A stretch of DNA of 64,000 bases from Sphingobacterium multivorum. Its GTDB lineage: Bacteria; Bacteroidota; Bacteroidia; Sphingobacteriales; Sphingobacteriaceae. Under the pieces are notes generated by a model, which saw only the letters and a list, made by a program, of their open reading frames with translations, ran no database searches and was not told the DNA's origin. The position numbers and the translations under genes are program-made. The stretch lies in contig NZ_CP154261.1 of NCBI RefSeq assembly GCF_039511225.1, positions 5,394,001-5,458,000 on the forward strand, in the 5' to 3' direction. Position 1 is the first letter of the stretch; every line of letters begins with the position of its first letter. Of this stretch, positions 35,726-45,037 are shown one piece after another.

Positions 35726-38149
35726 TTATTCTTTTCGATGTTCACCTTGATTTTTAAGGTATTTCTCCAAAAATTGATCCTGTTCCCAAAGTAAGTGGAA
35801 GATATTTTCTTTGGCGACATATCCATGCGCTTCACGTGGTAAAATGACCATACGCACAGGAGCTCCCAAGTTTTTCAGGGCCTGGAAATAGCGTTCTGTC
35901 TGCAGGGTGAATGTTCCGGGATTATTATCGGCTCCGCCATGAACCAACAAAAGTGGGGTTTTCATCCGATCAGCACTCACAAATGGAGACATGGTCATAT
36001 ACAAGGCTGGATCATCCCAGAAGTTACGTTGCTCACTCTGAAAACCAAATGGTGTTAAGGTCCGATTGTACGCTCCCGATCGAGCTATTCCGGCGGCAAA
36101 CAATTTCGAATTGGACAACAGATGTGCTGTCATAAAGGCACCATAGGAATGCCCACCCACGGCGACTTTTTTTCGATCGATATAACCCAAATGATCTACT
36201 GCATCAATTGCGGCTTCGGCATTGGACACAAGTTGTTCAATAAAGTTATCATTAGGTTCTTTAGTTCCCTCTCCAATAATAGGGAAGGCCGCATTATCCA
36301 ATACAGCATAGCCCTTAGATACCCAATAGATAAAAGAACCATAACTTGGGAAGGTAAATTCCTTGGGATTGGCTGTACTTTGTCCGGCTGTATTCTTGTC
36401 CTTATACTCCCGTGGATAAGCCCACATTAGCAAAGGCAACTTCTCTTTCTTGGTAAAATCATAACCGGCAGGTAAATATAATGTACCGGAAAGTTCAACC
36501 CCATCCTTGCGCTTGTACTTTAAAATCTCTTTATGAACTTTTTCCAAAGATTTAAACGGATTTTCCAATCCGGTAAGAGCCACCTGTTTTCCTGATTTCA
36601 TGTTTTTCATGAAATAATTCGGATAAATTGATGCTGACTGAAGCGAAATCAACAGATCACCCGTTTTGGGGTTCACTAGTTGAGTGATACGCTCCTGCAG
36701 TTCAGATGCTGGAGCAGTGTAGATACGTTTTTTCTTCAATGAATGCAGATCAAGCTCATCCACAAAAGGGAATTCACCATTTTTAGTAAATCCCTTACCA
36801 ACAAACAGTGCTTTATCTTTATCCACATACATTGAATAAGTGCCTAAACTATTTTTTTCCATGTACACATCTCCCGGATCATTATACACATCCTGACTGT
36901 TTTGATCGTGCAACAGTCTAGATTCTCCCGAGGAAGGATTCACCACAAAAGTTTTTGCATTTCTCGTATCATACCATTGGGAATTGATCAATGCATATTT
37001 ATCATTTCCCCATGTTACACCAGCATAACGGTCTTTGATTTTAAAAATAAGCTTTCCCGCACCGTTGTAAGGGTAGGATAGAGTATATAAGGCATCACGA
37101 AACTCAGCAGGTTTATTCGCATCCCCACCATCCAAAGCTTCTACATAGGCCAAGGTAGCAGGCTGATCACTCCGCCAATGCCAGGCACGTTTTCCCGATC
37201 GTGTAGACGAAAAGCCCTTTGGCATTACCTCTGTCAAGGGAGTCTCATTCACAAGCGCTATTTCCTTGCCAGATCGATCATAAATACGAACCTGCTGTGG
37301 AAAAGATGAGACGGGGACTACATAGGAATAAGGTTTTGTGATGGTCGTGATCATCACATACTCGCCATCCGGAGAGAAGCTGATCCCCGTATAAACGGCT
37401 TTATCTTTAAAAGGCGAAATCTTACCATCCAGGTCTACAAGTTCAAGGTTGGATTGCACCAACGTTTCAAAATTTGCTTCATCCTGCGGATTTTTAAGCA
37501 GGTCTTGATACGTTCTCAATTGGGATACCTTCCCGTCACTTGTTGAAACAATAGGTCCTGTCGGCAAATCTTTTGTAGGATCCAACAGGGCAGCCCGATC
37601 CTTTGGCAGGCTCGTAATTATTAAGCCAGAAGAATTTCTCAGCCATTGAAATGGTGCTGTCAATATTCCATTCAAATTGTAGGCGGTGAGCTGTTTGACA
37701 TTTCGCGTTGCAAGATCAATGACAAATAAGGCTGTTCCACGCTCATTTGTATTGCTAAATGCCAAACGCTTATTGTCTGGAGAGAACAAAAAATTGGTCA
37801 TCGCCGCTTTTTCGGGCATCCCCGTGAAGTCGGAAAATTCCACATTTTGCCCTATTTTTTTCAAGGCAATCTTATCGAAAAAGATTGTTGAACTTTCCAT
37901 GTTCGTTTTTGGATTAATTCGCAATCCCGCCAACTTCATTTCTTCCTGACCTAATTCGGCTAGGCTTTTATACGTAGGTCGGAACGTGAATAACATCCAA
38001 TTTTTATCGCTTGAAATCTTTATTTGAGGTGGGCGTACATAGTCGGCTAAGGCCAAAATTTCAGTAGAGGGCTTTTGAAAGGTCATGTTTTCTTGCGCGT
38101 GCGTCTGCAGCGACGCTAGAAGCAAGAGACCATAGAATAGTTTCTTCAT
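35726..38149 (-). CDS. Secreted S9 family serine peptidase, glutamyl endopeptidase-like (S9D)
   Basis: 807 residues with a signal peptide (MKKLFYGLLLLASLQTHAQ). A long beta-propeller N-terminal part is followed by a C-terminal alpha/beta hydrolase domain (from about 560). The nucleophile is the Ser in VGGHSYGAFMTAH (about residue 668), the Asp lies in LVHGGADNNPGT and the His in REAHGYVAKE. RSGAYNRTLTPFGFQ is shared with plant chloroplast glutamyl endopeptidase, which suggests the S9D subgroup over dipeptidyl peptidase IV. Glutamyl specificity is inferred. The upstream frame extension has no signal peptide, so the start is 38149. Confidence 0.9.
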   Translation of the reverse strand: MKKLFYGLLLLASLQTHAQENMTFQKPSTEILALADYVRPPQIKISSDKNWMLFTFRPTYKSLAELGQEEMKLAGLRINPKTNMESSTIFFDKIALKKIGQNVEFSDFTGMPEKAAMTNFLFSPDNKRLAFSNTNERGTALFVIDLATRNVKQLTAYNLNGILTAPFQWLRNSSGLIITSLPKDRAALLDPTKDLPTGPIVSTSDGKVSQLRTYQDLLKNPQDEANFETLVQSNLELVDLDGKISPFKDKAVYTGISFSPDGEYVMITTITKPYSYVVPVSSFPQQVRIYDRSGKEIALVNETPLTEVMPKGFSSTRSGKRAWHWRSDQPATLAYVEALDGGDANKPAEFRDALYTLSYPYNGAGKLIFKIKDRYAGVTWGNDKYALINSQWYDTRNAKTFVVNPSSGESRLLHDQNSQDVYNDPGDVYMEKNSLGTYSMYVDKDKALFVGKGFTKNGEFPFVDELDLHSLKKKRIYTAPASELQERITQLVNPKTGDLLISLQSASIYPNYFMKNMKSGKQVALTGLENPFKSLEKVHKEILKYKRKDGVELSGTLYLPAGYDFTKKEKLPLLMWAYPREYKDKNTAGQSTANPKEFTFPSYGSFIYWVSKGYAVLDNAAFPIIGEGTKEPNDNFIEQLVSNAEAAIDAVDHLGYIDRKKVAVGGHSYGAFMTAHLLSNSKLFAAGIARSGAYNRTLTPFGFQSEQRNFWDDPALYMTMSPFVSADRMKTPLLLVHGGADNNPGTFTLQTERYFQALKNLGAPVRMVILPREAHGYVAKENIFHLLWEQDQFLEKYLKNQGEHRKE

Positions 38150-38609
38150 AAATTTATTTTTCAAATTAGGGCAAAATAAGGTAATAAAATTTTCATAAAA
38201 AAGCAAGCTTTGTAGCTTTTTTATGACACTAAAATTAAACTTAAATCATTTGTAAAATAGTGGTAAAAATTACTAATTTAAAGTTATCCACATTCACAAA
38301 ACTAAGAAAACCAACAACTTACAAACACGAATCTGCAGCAAACGCATTCTCTGGGAAACTTTTACCCAAAATGTGGAAAAGTCAAACTACCGCATCGAAA
38401 GAAAATATAAGATATTTGTTAAGCTGATGAAAGAATTGGCAACTCAACGAAGTTTTTAAGTATCGAAGTACAGACTTTTGTTTTTGACGAATTGTCTATT
38501 TTAAATGGCCAGATGAACCTTCAATCTGGTCTCCCCGATTAAAATTGATACCATTAACTCCGTCCGGGTTTTTCTATAAAGATTGGAATAAAAAAATAAA
38601 CAAGTAAAC
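38150..38609. other. 460-bp divergent spacer between the S9 peptidase and the nrd operon
   Basis: No gene seen. It contains a perfect 11-bp inverted repeat, 38194-38204 and 38215-38225, with a 10-nt loop, located 45 bp upstream of the peptidase start. The arm is A/T-rich and could form an intrinsic-terminator-like hairpin in the peptidase leader. A small CCAGAT/ATCTGG hairpin (about 38510-38530) lies nearer nrd. I could not identify a convincing NrdR box pair. Confidence 0.5.
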
Positions 38610-38843
38610 ATGGCAAGAATTATCAAATTTGAGAAAAACGATTGTGCTCCTTGTGCACAAGTATCGGCTTATTTGGATCAAAAAGGTATCCAATATGAAA
38701 CGGTTAATCCTTTTGATGAACCAGACTTGGCCGCAAGATTCAAAATCCGCACTGTTCCTACGGTAATTGTGTTGGAAAATGAAGAGATTCAACACCGTAT
38801 CATTGGCTTTAAACCAGAAGAATTGGCTGCCATTGCACTTTAA
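38610..38843 (+). CDS. Small thioredoxin/glutaredoxin-like protein, probable NrdH-type reductant
   Basis: 77 residues with a redox CxxC, C12-A-P-C15, right after beta-strand 1 (MARIIKFEKNDCAPC). A cis-proline motif RTVPTVIVLENEE supports a thioredoxin fold. The place in front of nrdI and nrdEF and the small size fit an NrdH-like electron donor for ribonucleotide reductase. The CAPC active site differs from the CVQC of E. coli NrdH, so the partner reductase (thioredoxin or glutathione type) is uncertain. It is 34 bp before nrdI. Confidence 0.85.
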   Translation: MARIIKFEKNDCAPCAQVSAYLDQKGIQYETVNPFDEPDLAARFKIRTVPTVIVLENEEIQHRIIGFKPEELAAIAL

Positions 38844-38877
38844 TAAATTCAGCGTATCATTAAAATGAAACAGTGAC

Positions 38878-39285
38878 ATGATACACATTTATTATGATTC
38901 CAGAACGGGGAACGTACAACGCTTTATGGACAAAGTAGCTCAGATAACGGGCTGGCAGATCCATAAAATCACCGCTGATTTAACGGTAAAAGACCCCGGT
39001 CATTTGGTCACCTTCACCACAAATTTTGGACAGGTGCCCGAAAACACAAAAGAATTCATGAAACGCGAAGCTAAAAATATCTATTCTGTTACTTCCAGTG
39101 GCAACCGCAACTGGGGACCGAATTTTGGTCTAGCAGCTGATCGCATTTCACAGGATTTTGACATTCCACTGGCGTTCAAATTTGAACTGTCCGGAACAAT
39201 GGAAGATATTAATCAATTTATTGACATCTTAAAGAACTTTTGCGATGGTAGCAAACGAAGTAGCAAAAAACTGGATATTGCTTAA
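38878..39285 (+). CDS. nrdI: Ribonucleotide reductase flavoprotein NrdI
   Basis: 135-residue flavodoxin-like protein that supplies oxidant to load the metal-tyrosyl radical cofactor of NrdF. Family segments are IHIYYDSRTGNVQRFMD (phosphate loop), VTFTTNFGQVPENTKEF, VTSSGNRNWGPNFGLAAD and FKFELSGTMEDI. Its 3' end overlaps nrdE by 41 bp, an unusually long overlap that suggests translational coupling. Its presence marks the downstream enzyme as class Ib. Confidence 0.93.
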   Translation: MIHIYYDSRTGNVQRFMDKVAQITGWQIHKITADLTVKDPGHLVTFTTNFGQVPENTKEFMKREAKNIYSVTSSGNRNWGPNFGLAADRISQDFDIPLAFKFELSGTMEDINQFIDILKNFCDGSKRSSKKLDIA

Positions 39286-41350
39286 TAATGAAATCATGAT
39301 TAAGCATGATGACGAATTCAGCTTACATAAAGATAAGGAAGCGGTTCGTGCATATTTCTTGGAATATGTAAATAAGAACACAGTGTTCTTTTATACATTA
39401 AAAGAAAAAATAGACTATTTGGTAGAAAACAACTATTATATTGACTTTTATCAATGGTTTACATTTGAAGAAATGGAAACGGTATTCAACTATGTGTATG
39501 CGAAGAAATTCCGTTTCGAATCTTTTATGGCGGCATTCAAATTCTTTCAGAGCTACGCTTTACGTGACGATTCTGGCGAGAAGTTTTTAGAGCGTTATGA
39601 AGACCGTGTAGTTGCTGTTTCCTTATTCTTGGCAAGAGAAGAGGGTGTTCAAAAAGCGATCGAATATGCTGAAATCATGATCAATCAAGAATACCAGCCG
39701 GCGACCCCTACATTCTTGAATGCAGGAAAGAAACGTTCAGGGGAATTGGTCTCTTGTTTCTTGGATGAGATCGGTGACAACTTAAATGGTATTGGTTACG
39801 CTGTTGATTCTGCCATGAAGTTGTCTTCTATCGGTGGTGGTGTATCGTTCAATATCTCTAAAATCCGTGCTCGCGGCGAAGCGATTAAAGGTGTTGAAGG
39901 CCGTGCTGGCGGTGTACTTCCAATTATGAAGATTATGGAAGATACATTTTCATATGCTAACCAGTTGGGACAACGTCCGGGCGCTGGGGCAGTATACCTT
40001 AATATTTTCCACTCTGACATTGAAGAATTTTTAGATTGTAAAAAAATCAACGTTGACGAGAAAGTAAGGATCAAATCGTTGTCGATCGGGATCATCGTTC
40101 CGGATAAATTCATGGAATTGGCAGAAAAAGATGAACCATGCTATTTGATCTACCCACATACGGTAATGCAAGAGTATGGACAATTCTTGGATGAGATGGA
40201 TATGGACAAGATGTACGACGAATTGATCACGAATCCAAACGTGAAAAAGAAAAAAATCAATGCCCGTCACCTTTTAGTTAAAATTGCACAGACACAAAAA
40301 GAATCAGGGTATCCTTATATTTTCTTCAAAGAGAACACCAACCGTGTCCATGCATTGAATGAAATCGGTCAAGTGAAATTCTCGAACTTGTGTACTGAAA
40401 TCATGCAAGTATCTCAAGTATCCGATATTGAGATCTATGGCAAGCAGGACACGATCCGTTATGGTATCTCCTGTAACTTAGGCTCTTTAAATATTGCAAC
40501 TGTAATGGACAACAAACGTATCAAAGAGACCGTAAAAACGGCGATGCGTGCTTTGACTGTCGTTACAGACGTGACCAATATCGATATGGTTCCATCTATT
40601 GCAAAAGCAAACCGTGAGTTACATTCTGTAGGGCTAGGTGCAATGAACCTCCATGGTTACCTTGCAAAAAGCTTCATTATGTATGAATCTAACGAGGCGC
40701 TCGATTTTGCCAATACCTTCTTTATGATGATGAACTATTATTCATTGGAAGCATCGATGGAAATTGCCAAAGAACGTGGTAAAACATTTGTTGGATTTGA
40801 AAAATCAGCCTATGCCGATGGTACGTATTTCAACAATTACGTAAACCGCGATTATATGCCTAAAACTGCTAAGGTAGCGGAGTTATTTGAAGGGATACAT
40901 ATCCCAACGGTAGAAGATTGGTTGGAATTAAAAGCAAAAATCAAAGAACATGGTATTTACCATGCTTACCGTTTGGCCATTGCTCCAAATCAATCGACTT
41001 CGTATATCATGAATGCAACCGCATCAGTTATGCCAATCGTCGATATCATTGAAGTGCGTGAATATGGAGATAGTACAACTTACTATCCAATGCCATATTT
41101 GACAAACGATAATTATTTCTACTTCAAATCGGCTTATGATATGGATCAATTCAAAGTCTTGAAATTGATTTCGGTTATCCAACGCCATATTGATCAGGGT
41201 GTATCTACAATTTTGCATACAAACTCAAAGGATTCGACACGAGATTTGTCAAGATATTATATCTATGCACATAAATTGGGATTGAAATCCCTTTATTATA
41301 CACGGACAAGAAAATCGACCATCGACGAATGTGTCTCTTGTTCAGCTTAA
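39245..41350 (+). CDS. nrdE: Class Ib ribonucleotide reductase, large subunit
   Basis: 701 residues; reduces ribonucleoside diphosphates. The active-site Cys pair is C171 (ELVSCF) and C410 (ISCNLGS). The thiyl radical site is N381-L-C383-T-E385. A mobile C-terminal pair is in ECVSCSA, matching the E. coli NrdE end. There is no N-terminal ATP-cone, as expected for NrdE. Start at 39245 overlaps nrdI by 41 bp. It is kept because NWILLNNEI aligns with the conserved YHALN region of NrdE; ATG at 39296 would remove that region. Confidence 0.96.
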   Translation: MVANEVAKNWILLNNEIMIKHDDEFSLHKDKEAVRAYFLEYVNKNTVFFYTLKEKIDYLVENNYYIDFYQWFTFEEMETVFNYVYAKKFRFESFMAAFKFFQSYALRDDSGEKFLERYEDRVVAVSLFLAREEGVQKAIEYAEIMINQEYQPATPTFLNAGKKRSGELVSCFLDEIGDNLNGIGYAVDSAMKLSSIGGGVSFNISKIRARGEAIKGVEGRAGGVLPIMKIMEDTFSYANQLGQRPGAGAVYLNIFHSDIEEFLDCKKINVDEKVRIKSLSIGIIVPDKFMELAEKDEPCYLIYPHTVMQEYGQFLDEMDMDKMYDELITNPNVKKKKINARHLLVKIAQTQKESGYPYIFFKENTNRVHALNEIGQVKFSNLCTEIMQVSQVSDIEIYGKQDTIRYGISCNLGSLNIATVMDNKRIKETVKTAMRALTVVTDVTNIDMVPSIAKANRELHSVGLGAMNLHGYLAKSFIMYESNEALDFANTFFMMMNYYSLEASMEIAKERGKTFVGFEKSAYADGTYFNNYVNRDYMPKTAKVAELFEGIHIPTVEDWLELKAKIKEHGIYHAYRLAIAPNQSTSYIMNATASVMPIVDIIEVREYGDSTTYYPMPYLTNDNYFYFKSAYDMDQFKVLKLISVIQRHIDQGVSTILHTNSKDSTRDLSRYYIYAHKLGLKSLYYTRTRKSTIDECVSCSA

Positions 41351-41356
41351 TTTTGA

Positions 41357-41449
41357 GATTTTAGTATTTGGATATATAATGGGAGAAAGTCAAAAGTTGC
41401 CTACGCCATTGGCGGCTTTTGGCTTATCTAAAATCAACAATCCAAATAC
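41357..41449 (+). other. Structured nrdE-nrdF spacer with crossing helices
   Basis: Three complementary pairs occur in 93 nt. A (41357-41364, GATTTTAG) pairs with A' (41428-41435). B (41364-41373, GTATTTGGAT) pairs with B' (41440-41449). C (41389-41401) pairs with C' (41411-41423), 13 bp with G-U pairs around a 9-nt loop. The order A-B-C-C'-A'-B' means helices A and B cross, so they form a pseudoknot or compete. No T tract follows, so it is not a plain terminator. It lies between the nrdE stop and the nrdF start. Confidence 0.5.
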
Positions 41450-41482
41450 GTGATAATAAATGCCTAATACTTTAAACTAAAA

Positions 41483-42469
41483 ATGAGTAAAACATATAAA
41501 GCTGTCAACTGGAATACCCCTGAGAACGATTATGTATTGATGTTCTGGGAACAAAATATCCGTCAATTCTGGATCGACACGGAATACATTCCATCAAAAG
41601 ATATCGATAGCTGGAAACGTATCAGCCCAGAAATGAAAGATGCGTATAAAAAAGCTTTAGGAGGATTGACCCTATTGGATACCCTTCAAAGCCATACAGG
41701 TATGCCTAAAATCATCGATCATATCGACACCTTACAGAATAAAGCGGTATTGTCGTATATGTGTATGATGGAAGCTATCCATGCAAAATCGTATTCCACC
41801 ATTTTCACGACAGTTTCTACGACCGCCGAAATAAATGATATTTTCGAATGGGTTCAACAAAATAAATATCTTCAATACAAAGCAGAAACGATTGATGGCT
41901 ACTACCGCGCGATCGATAAAGAAGATGCTTCCGAGGAGGAGATTTATATGGCGATGGCTGCATCCGTATTATTGGAGTCATTCTTATTCTATTCTGGATT
42001 CTTCTTGCCATTATGGTTATGTGGACAGGGCGAAATGGTTGCTTCTGCCGATATCATTAAGAAAATTATCGCAGACGAATCTATCCACGGTGTATTCGTT
42101 GGATTAATAGCCCAAGATCAATTCAAAAAATTAAAAAATCAAGATCAGGTAAAAGCTCGTTTCCTTGCCTTGCTTTACAATTTGTATGAAAATGAGCTGA
42201 AATATACAGAAGAGATCTATACTGAAGTTGGTTTAACTGCAGAGGTAAAAGAATATGTTCGTTACAATGCCAACAAAGCATTGATGAACTTAGGTTTTGA
42301 TCCGATCTTCGAAGTAAAACAAGTCAACCCAATCGTATTGAATGGATTGAATACTGAAACGACACAACATGACTTCTTCTCCAAGAAATCAACTAACTAC
42401 GAAAAAGCAACAGAAATTGTTCATCTAAAAGATGATGACTTCAAAATGGATGTGGTCGTAGATATATAA
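41483..42469 (+). CDS. nrdF: Class Ib ribonucleotide reductase, small subunit
   Basis: 328 residues carrying the dimetal (Mn2 or Fe2) tyrosyl-radical cofactor. Likely ligands are D66, E97 and H100 (MMEAIHAKSY), E165 (LLESFLFYSG), and E199 and H202 (DESIHG). The radical tyrosine is Y104. The HAKSYS context and total length fit NrdF over class Ia NrdB. Transcribed after nrdE across a 132-bp structured spacer and ended by a strong terminator. Confidence 0.96.
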   Translation: MSKTYKAVNWNTPENDYVLMFWEQNIRQFWIDTEYIPSKDIDSWKRISPEMKDAYKKALGGLTLLDTLQSHTGMPKIIDHIDTLQNKAVLSYMCMMEAIHAKSYSTIFTTVSTTAEINDIFEWVQQNKYLQYKAETIDGYYRAIDKEDASEEEIYMAMAASVLLESFLFYSGFFLPLWLCGQGEMVASADIIKKIIADESIHGVFVGLIAQDQFKKLKNQDQVKARFLALLYNLYENELKYTEEIYTEVGLTAEVKEYVRYNANKALMNLGFDPIFEVKQVNPIVLNGLNTETTQHDFFSKKSTNYEKATEIVHLKDDDFKMDVVVDI

Positions 42470-42481
42470 TATTGACAATTT

Positions 42482-42529
42482 GTCAAACAAAAAGCCCCAA
42501 AGAAAACTCTCTGGGGCTTTTTGTTTGAC
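42482..42529. terminator. Bidirectional terminator between nrdF and a convergent gene
   Basis: Arms 42482-42498 (GTCAAACAAAAAGCCCC) and 42513-42529 are perfect 17-bp complements with a 14-nt loop. A-rich and T-rich flanks on both sides let it serve the plus-strand nrd operon and the minus-strand phosphodiesterase gene, which ends at 42539. Confidence 0.92.
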
Positions 42530-42538
42530 GGGCAACGG

Positions 42539-43432
42539 CTATTGTTGGAATGCTTTGATCGCCTGTCCGCGCCAAGCGGCATCAAGCGGTGCACCAAGCA
42601 ACCAAGTTAATGTAGGCGCGATATCATAAATCATTAGATTTTCCTTAATTTCTTTCCCTTTGGGTACACCAGGCCCGGTCATTACCCAGGGAATCTCCAC
42701 CTCAGCCAGCGATTTACCACCATGCCCTTTTCCTGTACCGCCATGATCCGCAGCAACAACGAAAATGGTTTCATCCGCGATTCCAGCATCTTTTACCGCC
42801 TGCAGCAAAGTTCCTATGCGTCTGTCGACCTGTTTTAGCTCGGCATAGTATTCCGGGGTATTATGTCCAATATTGTGCCCTACACCATCAGGCTGATCGA
42901 AATGCACAAAAGTAATCGTCGGTTTCTCTTTCTTTATAATGTCTACCGTGGTATTCAAAGCAGCCTCATCATCATCTTTGGTATTAATAACTTTTTGAAC
43001 GACTTTGTTATCGATCAAATAACCTATACCTGGCCAGCTATGTACCACCACAAACTGTGCTTTAGGATTTTTGCTGGCAACCGCATTAAATAAGGAAGGG
43101 AACATGCCGTTTGCTGTTTTGGCTGTAGAAGGAATCTCAGGTGTTTTACTATCCCACTCTGTATATCCATGGGCTGTAGGACCAGCCCCCATAATCATGG
43201 ACGCCCAGTTTACAGCACTTGAAGAAGGTAAAACGGTGCGTACATGTGTACTATAAGTACCCTCCTGCATCATCTTTTTGAGATTCGGCATCTCTGCTTT
43301 TGGTAAAGCATACGCTCCAAAACCGTCAAAACCAACTAAAACAACATGTTTGATCTTTTTGCTCTGTGCCGACACAGCACTTGTGGATAGCCCCAGTACG
43401 ATCAATGGTAATAATAGATTTTTAATTTTCAT
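42539..43432 (-). CDS. Secreted alkaline-phosphatase-superfamily phosphodiesterase/nucleotide pyrophosphatase-like protein
   Basis: 297 residues with a signal peptide (IKNLLLPLIVLGLSTSAVSAQ). The metal site reads LVGFDGFGAYAL, then SSSAVNWASMIMGAGPTAHGY, where a Ser stands for the usual nucleophile Thr/Ser, and HFDQPDGVGHNIGH and AADHGGTGKGHGG with metal-binding Asp/His. This matches nucleotide pyrophosphatase/phosphodiesterase and related phosphatases. It is exported; the substrate is unknown. The frame allows a start at 43453, but 43432 leads straight into the signal. It follows the GH76 gene on the same strand but has a terminator between them. Confidence 0.88.
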   Translation of the reverse strand: MKIKNLLLPLIVLGLSTSAVSAQSKKIKHVVLVGFDGFGAYALPKAEMPNLKKMMQEGTYSTHVRTVLPSSSAVNWASMIMGAGPTAHGYTEWDSKTPEIPSTAKTANGMFPSLFNAVASKNPKAQFVVVHSWPGIGYLIDNKVVQKVINTKDDDEAALNTTVDIIKKEKPTITFVHFDQPDGVGHNIGHNTPEYYAELKQVDRRIGTLLQAVKDAGIADETIFVVAADHGGTGKGHGGKSLAEVEIPWVMTGPGVPKGKEIKENLMIYDIAPTLTWLLGAPLDAAWRGQAIKAFQQ

Positions 43433-43814
43433 CTGTATAAATTTGTTTTTCAATTGCGATGAAGCGATCAGATTTATTCATTCCCTAATGTGATTGAATA
43501 AATCATGATGGTTTCATAATAAAATAACTTGGTAACCAATGAGTACGCAACCTATTCAAGCTTTCTTGTATCCAGAATAGATAACCTGATGTCCATCCTA
43601 TCCAATGAATCGCTCCCATGCTAGATCAAGGTTTATCGATCATATTTTACAAGTCATGCTTGTAATAAGTTGACCTAACTCAAAAATAGAAATTTCACAG
43701 CATATATTATGTTAAGTAAACAATATTTAATCTCTTTAACCAATATGTTACAAGAACAAAAAAGACGCTGAAAATAATTTCAGCGTCTTAACCTTATACT
43801 GCTTTACGTCGATT
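43433..43814. other. Spacer between the GH76 and phosphodiesterase genes
   Basis: 382 bp without a gene. It contains the GH76 terminator (43758-43789). A small inverted repeat, TTACAAG (43647-43653) and CTTGTAA (43659-43665) with a 5-bp spacer, is possibly an operator for the downstream phosphodiesterase. The remaining sequence is AT-rich and shows nothing else recognisable. Confidence 0.5.
43758..43789 (-). terminator. Intrinsic terminator after the GH76 gene
   Basis: AAGACGCTGAAA (43762-43773) and TTTCAGCGTCTT (43778-43789) pair perfectly around a 4-nt loop. On the minus strand the stem is followed by a T run (43763-43758). It lies 26 bp beyond the GH76 stop at 43815. Confidence 0.88.
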
Positions 43815-44981
43815 CTAATACCCAGCTTTTGCCAAACGTGCATACATTTCGACAAACGCACATTGATCGAGCAGCCATTTCGATTGATGTTGATCCTTCA
43901 AAGTCCAGTCTGGGCTGAAAAGTCCTGCTTGGTCGCGCATATGCTTCCAGGCAAATTCAAGATTTTTAGCAAAAATAGACAGATACTTTTGGTCACCGTT
44001 GACCGCAGCAAGCTCCATGTAACCACGCATCATCACCGCATGAAACCATAAATTGCTATTTTTCAATTTTGGGAAATCCAATTTCGCATTCGTTTCGAAA
44101 AAATAGCCTAGACAGGCCTCAGCCAGCTGTTGTGCATCCTCGAGGTACCGTTTATTTTTCGTTAACTTATAAAGCAATGCAGCGGCCTGCAACATTTGTC
44201 CGGCGTTGTACGAAAACTTAGCTTTTCCAATCTTTCCATTGAGCTGCATATTGTCCCAGTATAACTTATCTTCGGGATCCTGAAGATTTCTTTTTGTCCA
44301 TTCATAAAGACGCTGCCCTTCCAGCAGATAGGACTTATCATTGGTTGCCATAAATAACTTAAGTGCAAATACACTTGCTGGTGCATTCGAACAGGTATTT
44401 TTAGATTCCTTTTTCTGTTCACACCAATAAACGCCGCCGCCTAATTTATCATCTTCCCCACTCTTTACAAAATTCCAGATCTCTTTGGCCGAAGTCAGGT
44501 AGTTTGTTTTTTTTGTATGAATATAGCTATCGGTAAAATCTATCCCCAACCAGATATTATCGTCATAAAAACGATCCGAGGGAGGAGCTGTATTTAAATA
44601 AGAAGCATAACCAACCGGCGATCGACTTTCGTCCCGATATTCCTGTAGCCCAATCAGGACTTTTGTGTCGAGTATGAACTGAAATGCCTTTTTTGTTTTT
44701 GGTAATTCCATCAAGGCATTTACGGCCGAGAAACTACCTGAGAAAGGCCAGAGGTAAGCATATTTCTTTTGCTGCTCGGCCTGTTGATTATTATCCAGAT
44801 AATCAGCTTTAAAGTTTTCATCAAAGGGATATTTTTCAGCCAAAAGCTGATTTTTAGTATTTCCAAACTTGCTATAGATGCTATCTAACGTTTGGATAGC
44901 ATAGTTTTGAAAATTACCTTTCTGCGCGAATAATGCAGCACCGATAAAGTTCAAAAGAAACAACGTAAAATATCTTTTCAT
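43815..44981 (-). CDS. GH76 family glycoside hydrolase, endo-alpha-1,6-mannanase-like
   Basis: 388 residues with a signal peptide (MKRYFTLFLLNFIGAALFAQ). GH76 features include WPFSGSFSAVNALMEL and the catalytic acid pair D140-D141 in FYDDNIWLGIDFTDSY. GGGVYWCEQKK and the repeated helix pairs of an (alpha/alpha)6 barrel follow. Family members cut the alpha-1,6-mannan backbone of fungal cell walls. It is the last gene after a SusC/SusD pair, which fits a small uptake locus for mannose-rich glycan. The start at 44981 precedes the signal; the longer frame to 45038 overlaps the upstream SusD stop. Confidence 0.85.
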   Translation of the reverse strand: MKRYFTLFLLNFIGAALFAQKGNFQNYAIQTLDSIYSKFGNTKNQLLAEKYPFDENFKADYLDNNQQAEQQKKYAYLWPFSGSFSAVNALMELPKTKKAFQFILDTKVLIGLQEYRDESRSPVGYASYLNTAPPSDRFYDDNIWLGIDFTDSYIHTKKTNYLTSAKEIWNFVKSGEDDKLGGGVYWCEQKKESKNTCSNAPASVFALKLFMATNDKSYLLEGQRLYEWTKRNLQDPEDKLYWDNMQLNGKIGKAKFSYNAGQMLQAAALLYKLTKNKRYLEDAQQLAEACLGYFFETNAKLDFPKLKNSNLWFHAVMMRGYMELAAVNGDQKYLSIFAKNLEFAWKHMRDQAGLFSPDWTLKDQHQSKWLLDQCAFVEMYARLAKAGY

Positions 44982-45037
44982 ATGTTTTAGGTAAAGGAAT
45001 AGTAGACACCCGCATGGGCATCTACTATTCCCGAACA

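Noticed and set aside
38150..38609. NrdR boxes or a cobalamin riboswitch in front of nrd
   Set aside because: No repeated NrdR-like 16-mers and no B12-box conserved core could be seen.
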